39,125 nucleotides of DNA from Parcubacteria group bacterium GW2011_GWA2_40_143 (GCA_000996035.1 LBYH01000005.1:1-39125), one strand, 5' to 3'. Shown: positions 9,832 through 18,549, numbered from the stretch's first letter. The notes: generated from the sequence alone by a model not told the origin. Numbers and translations: made by a program.

Positions 9832-9902
9832 GCGGAATTGGTTTAGTGGTAGAATGCGACCTTCCCAAGGTTGAGACACGGGTTCGATTCCCGTATTCCG
9901 CA
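9832..9902 (+). tRNA. tRNA-Gly (anticodon CCC)
   Basis: This 71-nt cloverleaf has acceptor arms GCGGAAT (9832-9838) and ATTCCGC (9895-9901) and discriminator A at 9902. Anticodon stem CGACC/GGTTG holds loop TTCCCAA, so the anticodon is CCC and reads GGG. The T arm is ACGGGTTCGATTCCCGT. The 3' CCA is not encoded and must be added enzymatically. Confidence 0.95.
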
Positions 9903-9933
9903 AAACTTTTATTTAAGACGATAATTTGTTATT

Positions 9934-10833
9934 ATGGGTGTCATGATAGACATTAAAGAGAATGAATCGCTTTCAAAACATACCACCTTTAAACTGGGCG
10001 GGCCGGCTCGGTATCTTGTAGCGGCCAAGACAAAAGAAGATATTATTGAGGCGGTAAATTTTGCCAAAGAGAAGGAACTGCCTTTCTATATACTTGGCGG
10101 TGGCAGTAATATTTTGATAAGAGACGAGGGATATAACGGCGTGATTATCAAACCGCAGATCGGGGGAGTAAGAATTGAAGAAGATAGAATTATTGCCGGC
10201 GCCGGCGCTTTGCTGAGTCAGGCCATGAACATGTCTATCCAAAGCGGCTTGGCCGGCTTGGAGTGGGCGGCAGGGGTGCCAGGCGCCACAGGCGGAGCCA
10301 TAAACGGTAATGCTGGCGCTTACGGCCAATCCATGTCCGATCTTGTTGAATCGGTTTTGGTTTTGGAAGAAGACTTAAATGGAAATTGGATTGAGAAAAA
10401 ATATAAAATGGAAGATTGTGGCTTTTTATACAGAAAAAGTTGCTTTAAAGACAAGGAGAATAAAAAATTTATTATAGAAACAGAGCTTAAATTGCGTAAG
10501 GGTAATAAAGAGGAAAGTATGGCCAAGATAAAAGACATCCTCACGCAAAGAAGAGAAAAAGTGCCGCCGCAGCCTTCCGCCGGATGCGTGTTTAAAAATA
10601 TAAAATCGCCGGACGGCAAGGAGCTTATTCGCGCCGTAGGCCCTCTTATACAAGAATGCGGACTTAAGGGTGTGAGAGTGGGTGGCGCGGAAGTGTCTCC
10701 CGTGCACGCCAATTATATAGTAAACGCCGATAACGCCACTTCGCAAGACGTGATTGATTTGATAAAAATTGTTCAGGAAAAGGTCAAAGAAAAATTCAAT
10801 ATGGATTTGGAGACGGAAATCGTCGTATTGTAG
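9934..10833 (+). CDS. murB: UDP-N-acetylenolpyruvoylglucosamine reductase MurB
   Basis: This 299-residue cytoplasmic FAD enzyme reduces UDP-GlcNAc-enolpyruvate to UDP-MurNAc in peptidoglycan precursor synthesis. The family pattern is complete: NESLSKHTTFKLGGPARYL at the start, the FAD-binding ILGGGSNILIRDEGYNGVII, LEWAAGVPGATGGAINGNAGAYG in the middle, YRKSCFK, PQPSAGCVFKN with the catalytic-type Ser, and the C-terminal GGAEVSPVHANYIVN. The length and the single SAGCVFKN arrangement fit the shorter (type II) MurB group. The start could be the ATG at 9934 or the ATG at 9943 (MIDIKEN). A GATAAT -10-like box at 9920-9925 ends 8 nt before the first ATG. It follows tRNA-Gly by 31 nt. Confidence 0.95.
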   Translation: MGVMIDIKENESLSKHTTFKLGGPARYLVAAKTKEDIIEAVNFAKEKELPFYILGGGSNILIRDEGYNGVIIKPQIGGVRIEEDRIIAGAGALLSQAMNMSIQSGLAGLEWAAGVPGATGGAINGNAGAYGQSMSDLVESVLVLEEDLNGNWIEKKYKMEDCGFLYRKSCFKDKENKKFIIETELKLRKGNKEESMAKIKDILTQRREKVPPQPSAGCVFKNIKSPDGKELIRAVGPLIQECGLKGVRVGGAEVSPVHANYIVNADNATSQDVIDLIKIVQEKVKEKFNMDLETEIVVL

Positions 10834-10839
10834 CGCGAC

Positions 10840-10868
10840 TTGGTAAGCGATTTTAAATTATGTATAAT
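10840..10868 (+). promoter_or_regulatory. Promoter of the small two-helix membrane protein
   Basis: TTGGTA (10840-10845) and a perfect TATAAT (10863-10868) have a 17-nt spacer. The -10 box ends 8 nt before the ATG at 10877, so the transcript should be leaderless. Confidence 0.7.
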
Positions 10869-10876
10869 AAAATACA

Positions 10877-11071
10877 ATGAAAAATAATTGGTTAAGCTTA
10901 ATACTCGGTTTATTTCTAATCATTTTTGCTTTTTTAGGTTTGCCTTCAAGCGTGAAGAATAAGATGCTTATCGGAGTTGGAACAGTCGTGGCGATCTTAT
11001 CTTTTAGGGAGATTGCCGGCAAAAAGGTTGCGATAAATATGCCGGAATCCAATACAGACGGTGCGAATTAA
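10877..11071 (+). CDS. Small membrane protein, function unknown
   Basis: This 64-residue protein has two hydrophobic segments (about residues 5-22, LSLILGLFLIIFAFLGL, and 28-44, KMLIGVGTVVAILSF) joined by a short PSSVKNK turn, then a hydrophilic tail. No family motif is seen. It is likely real: a near-consensus promoter sits right before the ATG and the next gene follows 12 nt downstream in the same direction, so it may be cotranscribed with the glycosidase-like gene. The hairpin topology, with both ends on one side, is inferred. Confidence 0.65.
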   Translation: MKNNWLSLILGLFLIIFAFLGLPSSVKNKMLIGVGTVVAILSFREIAGKKVAINMPESNTDGAN

Positions 11072-11083
11072 GCTTTTTTCAAA

Positions 11084-12265
11084 ATGATTAATAAAAAATT
11101 TATTTTAAATGTCCGAAAAAGAATAAAGGGCGGTTATTTTTTAATAGCTTTCTTTTTTGTTTTTATTATTTCAGTGGCGGCTTTTTTTTATTATGATTCA
11201 ATCTTTTGGGAGTATTCTTCCACAAAGGCGGTGGAGACGATAATTGATGGAGTTGAAGAAAAAAGAGTCCGTCACATTAAAACTCCGGAATCGGTTAAAG
11301 CCATTTACATGACGGCTTGCGTGGCGGGCACTCCAAGCATGAGAGAGAGATTGGTGGATCTCGCCGACAGTACTGAAATAAATTCCATTATCATAAATAT
11401 AAAAGACGAAACCGGCAGAATATCTTTTAACACGGACAACCCCTTGCTTAAAGATGCCGCCGTGGGAACGTGCAAAGTGGCCGATATGGCTGAATTTATA
11501 GAATATTTGCATGAGAAAAATATTTACACTATAGGCCGTATCGCTGTGTTTCAAGATCCGTATTTAGTGAAAAAAAATCCGGAACTGGCGGTAAAAGAAC
11601 GCGGTGGCGAAAAAGTGTGGCGTGACAGAAAAGGTTTAAGTTGGATAAGCGTTTGTTCCAAGGAATCTTGGGATTACACGATAGAGCTGGCCAAAGAGTC
11701 GGAGAAAATCGGTTTTGACGAACTTAATTTTGACTACATAAGATTTCCTTCGGATGGTGACATGAATAATATAAGCTATCCTTCCTGCGGGGCAGTGACT
11801 TTTTCCAAGCAAGACAGACTGGAAGATTTCTTCTTCTATCTTAATAAAGGATTGAGAGACTTAGGTATTCCCACTTCCGCCGATTTGTTTGGTATGGTTG
11901 CCACCAATAAAGATGATTTAAATATTGGCCAAGTGCTTGAGAGAGCGGAACCTTATTTTGATTTTATCGCGCCGATGGTTTACCCGTCGCATTATCCCGC
12001 CGGCTTTAAAAATCTTTCCGATCCGAACAAATATCCTTACGAGATAATCAAATATTCAATGGACGAAGCGGCGAGAAGGCTTGTCGCGGCTTCCAGCACA
12101 CCGCTCAAGCTTAGGCCGTGGCTTCAAGACTTTGACTATCCAGTTACGTACACGGCTGATATGGTGAGAGCGCAGATTAAGGCCACTTATGATGCCGGCT
12201 TAACTTCGTGGATGCTTTGGGATCCAAGCAATAAATACACGAGAGACGCCCTTGAAGCTCAATAA
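11084..12265 (+). CDS. Putative glycoside hydrolase (DUF4015-like), membrane anchored
   Basis: This 393-residue protein has a basic N-terminus, one membrane anchor (about residues 18-38, YFLIAFFFVFIISVAAFFYY), then a (beta/alpha)8-type domain. Family landmarks are IKTPESVKAIYMTACVAGTP near the domain start, NSIIINIKDETGRISF, YTIGRIAVFQDPYLVKKNPE, the GFDELNFDYIRFPSDG strand (about residues 214-229) carrying likely active-site acids, and FIAPMVYPSHYP near the end, then SWMLWDPSNKYT. These match the DUF4015 putative glycoside hydrolase family often found in CPR genomes. It would act outside the membrane on an unknown glycan. Enzyme activity is inferred from the fold family only. Confidence 0.82.
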   Translation: MINKKFILNVRKRIKGGYFLIAFFFVFIISVAAFFYYDSIFWEYSSTKAVETIIDGVEEKRVRHIKTPESVKAIYMTACVAGTPSMRERLVDLADSTEINSIIINIKDETGRISFNTDNPLLKDAAVGTCKVADMAEFIEYLHEKNIYTIGRIAVFQDPYLVKKNPELAVKERGGEKVWRDRKGLSWISVCSKESWDYTIELAKESEKIGFDELNFDYIRFPSDGDMNNISYPSCGAVTFSKQDRLEDFFFYLNKGLRDLGIPTSADLFGMVATNKDDLNIGQVLERAEPYFDFIAPMVYPSHYPAGFKNLSDPNKYPYEIIKYSMDEAARRLVAASSTPLKLRPWLQDFDYPVTYTADMVRAQIKATYDAGLTSWMLWDPSNKYTRDALEAQ

Positions 12266-12327
12266 AAAACACCGAATTATCACAAGGCTTTATTTTTTAG
12301 ATGCTTTGGAGTATTATTTAAAAAACA

Positions 12328-12741
12328 ATGATGGAAAGCATAATGAAAAATAAAGACTTGATGGCGATGTTTAAAGAAAATAATGTTTCTTTCGCTTATC
12401 TTTTTGGTTCGCTGGTAAGTGGCAATTTTAATCAAGGTAGTGATGTTGATATCGCCGTGATGTTGCCGTTTGAAATGAAAAAAGAAGAAAGATTTGATTT
12501 GCGTCTTAAGTTTATGGGTGAGATTTCCAAAATATTAAAAAAGAAGGTTGATGTCGTGGTGTTAAACGACGTTAGTTCGTTGTATTTTAAATACATCATC
12601 ATAAAAGAAGGAAAGATTATTTATAAGGAAATTGATTTAAGCCCAGCCGAATTTGAAAGCAAAACGCTTGGCATATATTTTGACTTCAGGTCGTTTTTAG
12701 AAAATTACAACAAAGCTTATGTCAAAAGAAGCCTACAATAA
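12328..12741 (+). CDS. MNT-type minimal nucleotidyltransferase (MntA-like antitoxin)
   Basis: This 137-residue protein carries the minimal nucleotidyltransferase signature: FGSLVSGNFNQGSDVDIAVM (about residues 26-45), a GS-x10-DxD motif with the metal-binding acids intact, followed by KKKVDVVVLND supplying the third acidic strand. It ends with GIYFDFRSFLENYNKAYVKR, typical of MntA partners of HepT. In HEPN/MNT systems the MNT enzyme neutralises the HepT RNase by adding AMP units to it. Here the start of the partner frame (ATG 12719) overlaps the mnt end by 23 nt as in intact operons, but that partner is gutted. TATTAT at 12312-12317 lies 10 nt before the ATG. Confidence 0.85.
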   Translation: MMESIMKNKDLMAMFKENNVSFAYLFGSLVSGNFNQGSDVDIAVMLPFEMKKEERFDLRLKFMGEISKILKKKVDVVVLNDVSSLYFKYIIIKEGKIIYKEIDLSPAEFESKTLGIYFDFRSFLENYNKAYVKRSLQ

Positions 12742-12835
12742 AATAATTTCCAAGTTGCAGAAGCGGAATAATCTGGATGATTTTGAGAATTTCAAAAAAG
12801 AGATAGTTAGATATGTAAATAAATATATAGCATAA
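12719..12835 (+). pseudogene. Gutted HepT (HEPN toxin) remnant
   Basis: A 38-residue frame starts at the ATG overlapping the mnt 3' end, exactly where hepT normally begins. It reads MSKEAYNKIISKLQ and continues NNLDDFENFKKEIVRYVN before ending KYIA. The pattern N-L-D-D-F-E-x-F-x-x-x-I-x-x-Y is the usual C-terminal tail of HepT (DUF86). The middle of about 90-100 residues, with the catalytic R-x4-6-H motif, is absent, so an internal in-frame deletion is the simplest reading. It could still be a small partner peptide. It is followed after 6 nt by the ATPase gene. Confidence 0.55.
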
Positions 12836-12841
12836 AAAAAC

Positions 12842-14788
12842 ATGCTCAAACTGGAAAACAACATAACCTATTTTGCCGAGACTAACTTTCGCAACGAGCG
12901 CAAGCGTTTTGGCATTAAGCGCAGAGATAGAACCAGACACATGTACGTGATAGGAAAGACGGGCGTGGGAAAAACTACTCTTCTTGAGAATATGGCTATC
13001 CAAGATATTCTAAATGGAGAGGGTGTTTGTATCGTTGATCCGCACGGCGATTTTGCCGAGAAGATGCTTAAATTCGTGCCGCAAGAACGCGTGGACGACG
13101 TGCTTTATTTTGCTCCGCACGATACCGACTGGCCTATAGCTTTTAATATGATGGAAAATGTTAATCCGGCTCAAAAGCATTTGGTGGCCAACGGCTTGCT
13201 CGGAGTGTTTAAAAAGATTTGGGGGCCGGAAGTATGGTCGGCCAGAATGGAATACATATTAAACAACACTATTTTGGCTCTTTTGGAATACCCAAATTCC
13301 ACTCTGCTTGGCATAAACAGAATGCTCTCGGATAAACATTACAGAGACGAGGTGGTGTCAAAGATTACGGATCCGGCGGTAAAATCTTTCTGGCTGGACG
13401 AGTTTGCCAAATACAGTGACAGGTTTATGACGGAAGCCGGCGCCGCCATCCAAAACAAAGTTGGCCAATTTATCTCCAATCCTCTCATAAGAAATATTAT
13501 CGGGCAAGTTAAGTCTTCTTTTGACATCAGAGATCTGATGGATCAAAAGAAAATTTTTATAGTTAATCTTTCAAAAGGCAGAATAGGAGAAGAAAATTCC
13601 CGTCTTATCGGCGCGATGCTTATTACGAAGATTTATTTGGCGGGCATGAGCAGGGTGGATGTGCCTGAGAGCGAAAGAGAAGATTTCTATCTGTATGTGG
13701 ACGAATTTCAAAACTTCGCCAATGAATCTTTCAAAGATATTTTATCCGAGGCCAGGAAATATCGTCTTAATCTTGTTTTGGCCCACCAGTACGTGGCTCA
13801 GATGGATGAAGGTGTGAGAGACGCGGTGATAGGCAACGTGGGCACGCTTATCACTTTCAGGGTGGGGGCGTTTGATGCCGAGCTGCTTGAGAAGGAATTC
13901 GCGCCTGAGTTTGACGTGCAAGACATAGTGGGTCTTGGTTTTGGCAGTATTTATCTTAAGCTTATGATAGACGGCATGGCTTCAAGGCCTTTTTCCGCCA
14001 ACACTTTACCGCCCATTAACTCAGAAAAAGAATCTCTTGAGGACAGGATTATAGAAGAATCAAGAAGCAAATATGCCAATGCCAAAGAAGAAGTGGAAGA
14101 AAAGATCACCCAATGGCACAGTCAGCTGGCTGAGGGCATGAGAGCGGAGAAAGCCGGCGGTTCGGCTTCCACCAGGAAGTCTCTGCCGCACACCGGACCC
14201 GCGGATGCCTCGCGTCCGCAGGTGTTTGAAGCTTCTTGTTCCGTCTGCGGCAAGAAGGTGTTCGTGCCCTTTGAGCCGGACGGCAAGAGGGCGATATATT
14301 GCAAAACGCACATGCCGGGAGCCGCCGCCGTTCAAGCGCCACAAAAGCATGAACCGTTAAGCGTAGGAAGCATAACATCAAAAGTAAAAGAACGCATTTC
14401 TTTGGGAGACAAAAAAAGTGTGAAAATAAATAACAAAGAAGAGAAGGTTGCTGAAAGTAAAATGCCGGAAAAAATATTGTCTCTTTCCGAGCTTAATACC
14501 AAGAAAAAAGTTAATCCCAAGCTTGATGAGCTCAGGAAGGTTTTAGATGAGGCCATGGCAGGGGATGAAAGCGAGGAAGATAACAGTATTCCGGCTCTTT
14601 ATGATGATTCGTTTACGGATGAGGAACTGATTGATGATGTCACGGAAGACTCTGCGAGAGAGGAAATATTGAAAAGTTTTAAAAAACCAATGATGGAAGA
14701 ATTAAAAATTCCGGATGATAAAGAAAGCATGGCAAAAAAGCCGGAGAAAAAGATTTTAAAGCCGGGCGATAAGATAACTTTTAATTAG
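12842..14788 (+). CDS. TraD/VirD4-like coupling ATPase (orphan) with C-terminal zinc-binding module
   Basis: This 648-residue protein has a RecA-like motor domain. Walker A is GKTGVGKT (residues 38-45) followed by DPHGDFAEKML. Walker B is FYLYVDEFQNF (about residues 280-290), then SEARKYRLNLVLAHQYVAQM. This is the type IV secretion coupling (TraG/TraD DNA-binding) family. No membrane segment is seen, and no relaxase or other conjugation gene is nearby. From about residue 400 there is a charged linker, then a Cys-rich motif near residue 466 (CSVCGKKVFVPF, then YCKTHM, so CxxC...CxxH) like a zinc ribbon, then a long acidic low-complexity tail. In CPR genomes such lone ATPases are common. DNA or pilus transport is possible. 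Confidence 0.85.
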   Translation: MLKLENNITYFAETNFRNERKRFGIKRRDRTRHMYVIGKTGVGKTTLLENMAIQDILNGEGVCIVDPHGDFAEKMLKFVPQERVDDVLYFAPHDTDWPIAFNMMENVNPAQKHLVANGLLGVFKKIWGPEVWSARMEYILNNTILALLEYPNSTLLGINRMLSDKHYRDEVVSKITDPAVKSFWLDEFAKYSDRFMTEAGAAIQNKVGQFISNPLIRNIIGQVKSSFDIRDLMDQKKIFIVNLSKGRIGEENSRLIGAMLITKIYLAGMSRVDVPESEREDFYLYVDEFQNFANESFKDILSEARKYRLNLVLAHQYVAQMDEGVRDAVIGNVGTLITFRVGAFDAELLEKEFAPEFDVQDIVGLGFGSIYLKLMIDGMASRPFSANTLPPINSEKESLEDRIIEESRSKYANAKEEVEEKITQWHSQLAEGMRAEKAGGSASTRKSLPHTGPADASRPQVFEASCSVCGKKVFVPFEPDGKRAIYCKTHMPGAAAVQAPQKHEPLSVGSITSKVKERISLGDKKSVKINNKEEKVAESKMPEKILSLSELNTKKKVNPKLDELRKVLDEAMAGDESEEDNSIPALYDDSFTDEELIDDVTEDSAREEILKSFKKPMMEELKIPDDKESMAKKPEKKILKPGDKITFN

Positions 14789-14804
14789 TTTTTTAAGTTT
14801 TTAA

Positions 14805-16244
14805 ATGAAATTTTTTATTAGGATTTTTATTTTTGCTTTTTTCGCGATTACGCCGTTTTACGCCGGCGCTTCTTTGGAGATTACGGAGATAATGTATGAT
14901 CTTAGCGGAACGGATACTAACAGGGAATGGATAGAAATTTATAATAATGGAGAGGAGAGCGTGGATGTTTCAACTTGGAAATTTTTTGAAGAAAATACGA
15001 ATCACAATCTAGTCGCGTCTCAAGGAGATACTGTTTTAGTAAAAGGGGAATATGCCGTTATTGCCGATAAGCCGGAGAAATTTTTAATTGATTGGCCGGA
15101 TTTTGCCGGCATTATCTTGGATAGTTCTTTTTCTCTAAAGAACACGGGAGAAACTTTGACTTTAAAAGATGCCGATTTAAATATCATTGATTCAGTAAGT
15201 TACACTTCCGATTGGGGAGCGGAAGGCGATGGTAATTCTCTTCAGAAAATAGGCGGGGAGTGGAAAGCGGCCGCGCCCACTCCGGGATCGGCGAATGAGG
15301 CATCAAGCGAAAACACTTCAGAGAATCCGCCGATAGAGGAGAGCGCGTCGCCAAGCCAAGAGCAGGATATTGATATTGTTACGCAGACGATTATTGCCAT
15401 GGAAGAAAAGATTTACGCTGATGCCGGCGCTGATAAAATCGCGGTTGTAGGCGCGGATACGGAATTTAGGGGCACGGCCTTAGGCTTTAAAAAAGAACCG
15501 CTTTCAAACGCCAGATACCTTTGGAGTTTTGGTGATATGGAATACCGCGAAGGGCAGAATGTAACCCATTTTTATAAATACCCGGGAGAGTACATTGCCG
15601 TTTTAGAGGTGTCTTCCGGTTCCAAATCCGCTTCCGACAAGATTGTGGTAAAGGTGGTGGAAAATAAAATAAAAGTGCTGGAAGCTGATGCCAAATTTGT
15701 AAAAATAAAAAATGATTCAAGTTTTGATATAAATATTTCAGGATGGTTTTTGCGAGGCAGCGGTAACACCTTTTTCTTTCCGCGTAATTCTTTTATAAAA
15801 AGCGGCGCGACTTTAGCCATTTCCTCCGAGCTTACCAAAGTGTTTGTAAACGAAACCTTTAGAACCATTGAGCTTTTGTATCCAAACGGATCTTTGGTTG
15901 ATTTTTATATCTTGCCGTATAAGACATTGGTTGTCGCTTCTTCCGACACCGTGGCCGCCGCGGTAAAAAGTTTAAACACAAATGAAATACCACGAAGTCA
16001 GACTCAACCAAAGGAGGCAATAAGCCAATCGGCGACCAGTAGTGTAGTATTGAAAGAAAAAAACGCCGGCGAAACTCTGCTTGAAACGGCGGAAGCCGCT
16101 TCAAGCAACATGGAAAACGACATTGTGCTTGCTGCCGAAGACGGTAAAGACGGAAATTTAGGCAAGTGGTTGGCTTTTGTCGTCTCTCTCGGCTTTTTTG
16201 GCGCGGCCGGTTTGTATTTCGTACGTCGTCATGGTGACGTTTAA
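14805..16244 (+). CDS. Secreted lamin-tail/PKD surface protein with C-terminal membrane anchor
   Basis: This 479-residue protein has a signal peptide (residues 1-22, ending YAGA). A lamin-tail (LTD) domain follows at about 23-165 (LEITEIMYDLSGTDTNREWI...ISFSLKNTGETL-type pattern, ending APTPGSANE). A Ser/Glu-rich linker precedes a PKD-like domain at about 200-285 (YLWSFGDMEYREGQNVTHFY, PGEYIAVLEV). A second LTD-like module lies at about 290-370 (FVKIKNDSSFDINISGWFLR), then a Ser/Thr/Ala-rich stalk and a C-terminal helix WLAFVVSLGFFGAAGLYFV followed by RRHGD. It would be an exported, membrane-tethered surface protein. Its last 87 nt overlap the end of the convergent glycosyltransferase gene. 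Ligands are unknown. Confidence 0.83.
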   Translation: MKFFIRIFIFAFFAITPFYAGASLEITEIMYDLSGTDTNREWIEIYNNGEESVDVSTWKFFEENTNHNLVASQGDTVLVKGEYAVIADKPEKFLIDWPDFAGIILDSSFSLKNTGETLTLKDADLNIIDSVSYTSDWGAEGDGNSLQKIGGEWKAAAPTPGSANEASSENTSENPPIEESASPSQEQDIDIVTQTIIAMEEKIYADAGADKIAVVGADTEFRGTALGFKKEPLSNARYLWSFGDMEYREGQNVTHFYKYPGEYIAVLEVSSGSKSASDKIVVKVVENKIKVLEADAKFVKIKNDSSFDINISGWFLRGSGNTFFFPRNSFIKSGATLAISSELTKVFVNETFRTIELLYPNGSLVDFYILPYKTLVVASSDTVAAAVKSLNTNEIPRSQTQPKEAISQSATSSVVLKEKNAGETLLETAEAASSNMENDIVLAAEDGKDGNLGKWLAFVVSLGFFGAAGLYFVRRHGDV

Positions 16245-17309
16245 CATTTTCTCCACGGAAAATTCAGTTTTGATTTTTTCATGAAGATTGGCGGCCAGCG
16301 TGTCTCGCAAGTTTTTGTCATCAATCAATCTTTTAATAGCTTCAGTCAGCGCTTCCGGATTTTTGGGCGGTATCAAAAGACCGTCTTTTCCATCTTCTAT
16401 AATTTCCGGTATGCCGCCAACATTTGAGGCAATGACGGGCAAGCTGGCCAAACCCGCTTCTAAGATCACATAAGGCAAGCCTTCTTTAATTGATGGCAGC
16501 GCAAAAATATCAAAATTTTTAAGATATCGGGAAGCATCAGACATATTGCTGATGATGTTGAATTTTATGCTTGGTAAATTTTTTTGAGCTTCTCTCAGAT
16601 ATTTATGACCTTTATTTTTCGTAGATTCTCCTATGGTGCCGATAGTAAATTCTTCTTCGGTTCTCTCTAAAAAGTTATAATCATCGGGTGAGATACCATT
16701 ATGTATAACAACAAATTTTGCGGCCGGCGCGATTTTATTTTTCAGCGCTTCATTGTAATCGTTATGAGAGACACAGATAATTTTGTCGTAAAACAGGCAG
16801 GTGATTTTGCTGACCATTTTTATCAGGTGTATTTGCCACCCTGGTCTGCTTTCCAAAAATGCCCAACCGTGAACGGTAAAAATAGCGACAGGGCGCAAAA
16901 CGGATAAGTTTGTTTTGGAATCATTTCCCTTATGACCGTGATGGAAAAACAAATTTATCCGTTTTGCCGCTTTCTTGGCAAGAAAATAAATAAGGCTGGC
17001 AAATCCAACAATACCGCCAGCTTTGGAACTGGAAACATGTATAACATCCGGCTTTATTTTGAATAGAATTTTTAGAATTTCAAAAAAAGAAAAAATTTCT
17101 TTAAAAATATTTATGTCTCTTTGGAAAGATTTTATTTCAAAGTAGGGCAAGCCGGCCGATATTATTTTATCCGCCATCACACCTTTGTCGCCGCCGGCAA
17201 CAATCGGTTCAAAATGGTTTTTCGGCAGATTTATCGCCAGATCGTAAACATATTTCTGAGCGCCACCCCAGACAGATTTGGTGATTATATATAAGACTTT
17301 TTTCTTCAT
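16158..17309 (-). CDS. GT4-family glycosyltransferase
   Basis: This 383-residue GT-B fold enzyme begins KKKVLYIITKSVWGGAQKYVYDLA, the usual first strand with the GGAQ loop. The C-terminal donor-binding domain has TIGTIGESTKNKGHKYL, then FALPSIKEGLPYVILEAGLASLPVIASNVGGIPEII with the E-x7-E type motif (ending ...EDGKDGLLIPP). A lysine-rich insertion with HHGHKGNDSKTN sits at about residues 112-135. It probably transfers a sugar onto a lipid-linked or surface glycan at the cytoplasmic side of the membrane. Beyond the usual end (FSVEKML) it has about 27 extra residues, which are antisense to the membrane anchor of the convergent lamin-tail gene. It is divergent from the next GT4 gene. Confidence 0.88.
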   Translation of the reverse strand: MKKKVLYIITKSVWGGAQKYVYDLAINLPKNHFEPIVAGGDKGVMADKIISAGLPYFEIKSFQRDINIFKEIFSFFEILKILFKIKPDVIHVSSSKAGGIVGFASLIYFLAKKAAKRINLFFHHGHKGNDSKTNLSVLRPVAIFTVHGWAFLESRPGWQIHLIKMVSKITCLFYDKIICVSHNDYNEALKNKIAPAAKFVVIHNGISPDDYNFLERTEEEFTIGTIGESTKNKGHKYLREAQKNLPSIKFNIISNMSDASRYLKNFDIFALPSIKEGLPYVILEAGLASLPVIASNVGGIPEIIEDGKDGLLIPPKNPEALTEAIKRLIDDKNLRDTLAANLHEKIKTEFSVEKMLNVTMTTYEIQTGRAKKAERDDKSQPLA

Positions 17310-17377
17310 TTTTTATTTAAAATCGACAAAAGCTTGTCTTTTAGCCGTTTTTGTAGTATTTTAACACTAACATATTT

Positions 17378-18544
17378 ATGAAAGTTTCTAAAGGAGACAA
17401 GAAAAAAATCCTTATTTTTTCACTTGCTTACTCGCCATTTGTGGGCGGAGCGGAGCTGGCGGTACAAGAGATTACCGATAGAATCGGCGAGTTTGAATAC
17501 GATCTTATTACGAAGAAGTTTGATCCCCATCTGCCGTCTTTTGAGAAAATTGGCAATGTGAACGTGCACAGAATAAGATCACCCAAACTGCTTTTTCCAT
17601 TTCTGGCTTATTTGAGAGGTAAAGTGATGCATAAAGAAAAAAAATATTCCATGGTTTGGTCTATTATGGCCAATCGAGCCGGATATGCCGCTTTGTTTTT
17701 TAAAAGAAAATTTCCGGAAGTGAAATTTTTGCTTACTTTGCAAGAGGGCGATACTCTTGATCACCCCAGAAAAAGAGCGGGGTTGTTGTGGATTTTTGTC
17801 GGACGATTGTTTAAAAAGATTTTTACCGAGGCGGATTGCGTTCAGGTTATCTCCGGTTATCTTGCCAGATGGGCGAAGAATATGAGGGTAAGCGGTGGCA
17901 AAATAATTATTGTGCCAAACGGTGTTGATATGGAAAAATTCAAATTTTCCGAAAGAGGAAAAAAGACGGATGATGCCGTTGTGATAACCACATCAAGATT
18001 GGTGCGAAAAAATGGTTTGGATATTCTGATAAAGGCGATAGCTGAGATAAGTAGAAGCGGAAGCGGCATGAAAATAAAATGTTTAATATTGGGCAATGGA
18101 CCGGAGGAGAGAAATTTAAAGGATTTGGCCAAAAGTCTTAGTGTAAAAGACAAAGTTGAATTTTTGGGGCATGTTGACCCCGCTCTTTTGCCGGGATACC
18201 TGGGTATGGCGGATATCTTTGTGAGGCCGTCAAGGAGCGAGGGTTTAGGCAGTTCGTTTTTGGAAGCCATGTCTGTTGGTTTGCCGGTAATAGGCACGAG
18301 AGTGGGCGGCATAGTGGACTTTATTAAAGACCCTTCGGAAGTTGGCGCCGATATGGCTACCGGGGTTTTTGCCGAATCGGAGAATCCTTCCAATGTGGCC
18401 GATAAAATCAAGATGCTTGTAAGAAATAAAGATCTGGCCGACAGTATTTCCAGAAACGGCAGGTGGCTTATAACTCAAAATTATTCTTGGGATATTGTGG
18501 CTGATAAAATGCGGGCAATTTTCAGTAAAATATGTCATAATTAA
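17378..18544 (+). CDS. GT4-family glycosyltransferase
   Basis: This 388-residue GT-B enzyme has an N-terminal FSLAYSPFVGGAELAVQEI, the classic GGAE acceptor loop, and an IIVPNGVDMEKFKF linker. The donor domain has TTSRLVRKNGLDILIKAI and VRPSRSEGLGSSFLEAMSVG, followed by GLPVIGTRVGGI. It is a typical retaining glycosyltransferase of family 4 for surface glycan synthesis. It starts a run of four genes on the plus strand (17378-21421) with gaps or overlaps of a few nucleotides, likely one operon: GT4, GtrA-like, GT, GT4. The 68-nt gap to the divergent GT gene holds a small GACAA/TTGTC stem at 17325-17338 and must carry both promoters. Confidence 0.9.
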   Translation: MKVSKGDKKKILIFSLAYSPFVGGAELAVQEITDRIGEFEYDLITKKFDPHLPSFEKIGNVNVHRIRSPKLLFPFLAYLRGKVMHKEKKYSMVWSIMANRAGYAALFFKRKFPEVKFLLTLQEGDTLDHPRKRAGLLWIFVGRLFKKIFTEADCVQVISGYLARWAKNMRVSGGKIIIVPNGVDMEKFKFSERGKKTDDAVVITTSRLVRKNGLDILIKAIAEISRSGSGMKIKCLILGNGPEERNLKDLAKSLSVKDKVEFLGHVDPALLPGYLGMADIFVRPSRSEGLGSSFLEAMSVGLPVIGTRVGGIVDFIKDPSEVGADMATGVFAESENPSNVADKIKMLVRNKDLADSISRNGRWLITQNYSWDIVADKMRAIFSKICHN

Positions 18545-18549
18545 AAAAT

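Noticed and set aside
10320-10712. Minus-strand frame of 130 codons over murB
   Set aside because: Shadow of a conserved enzyme gene with no promoter or family match.
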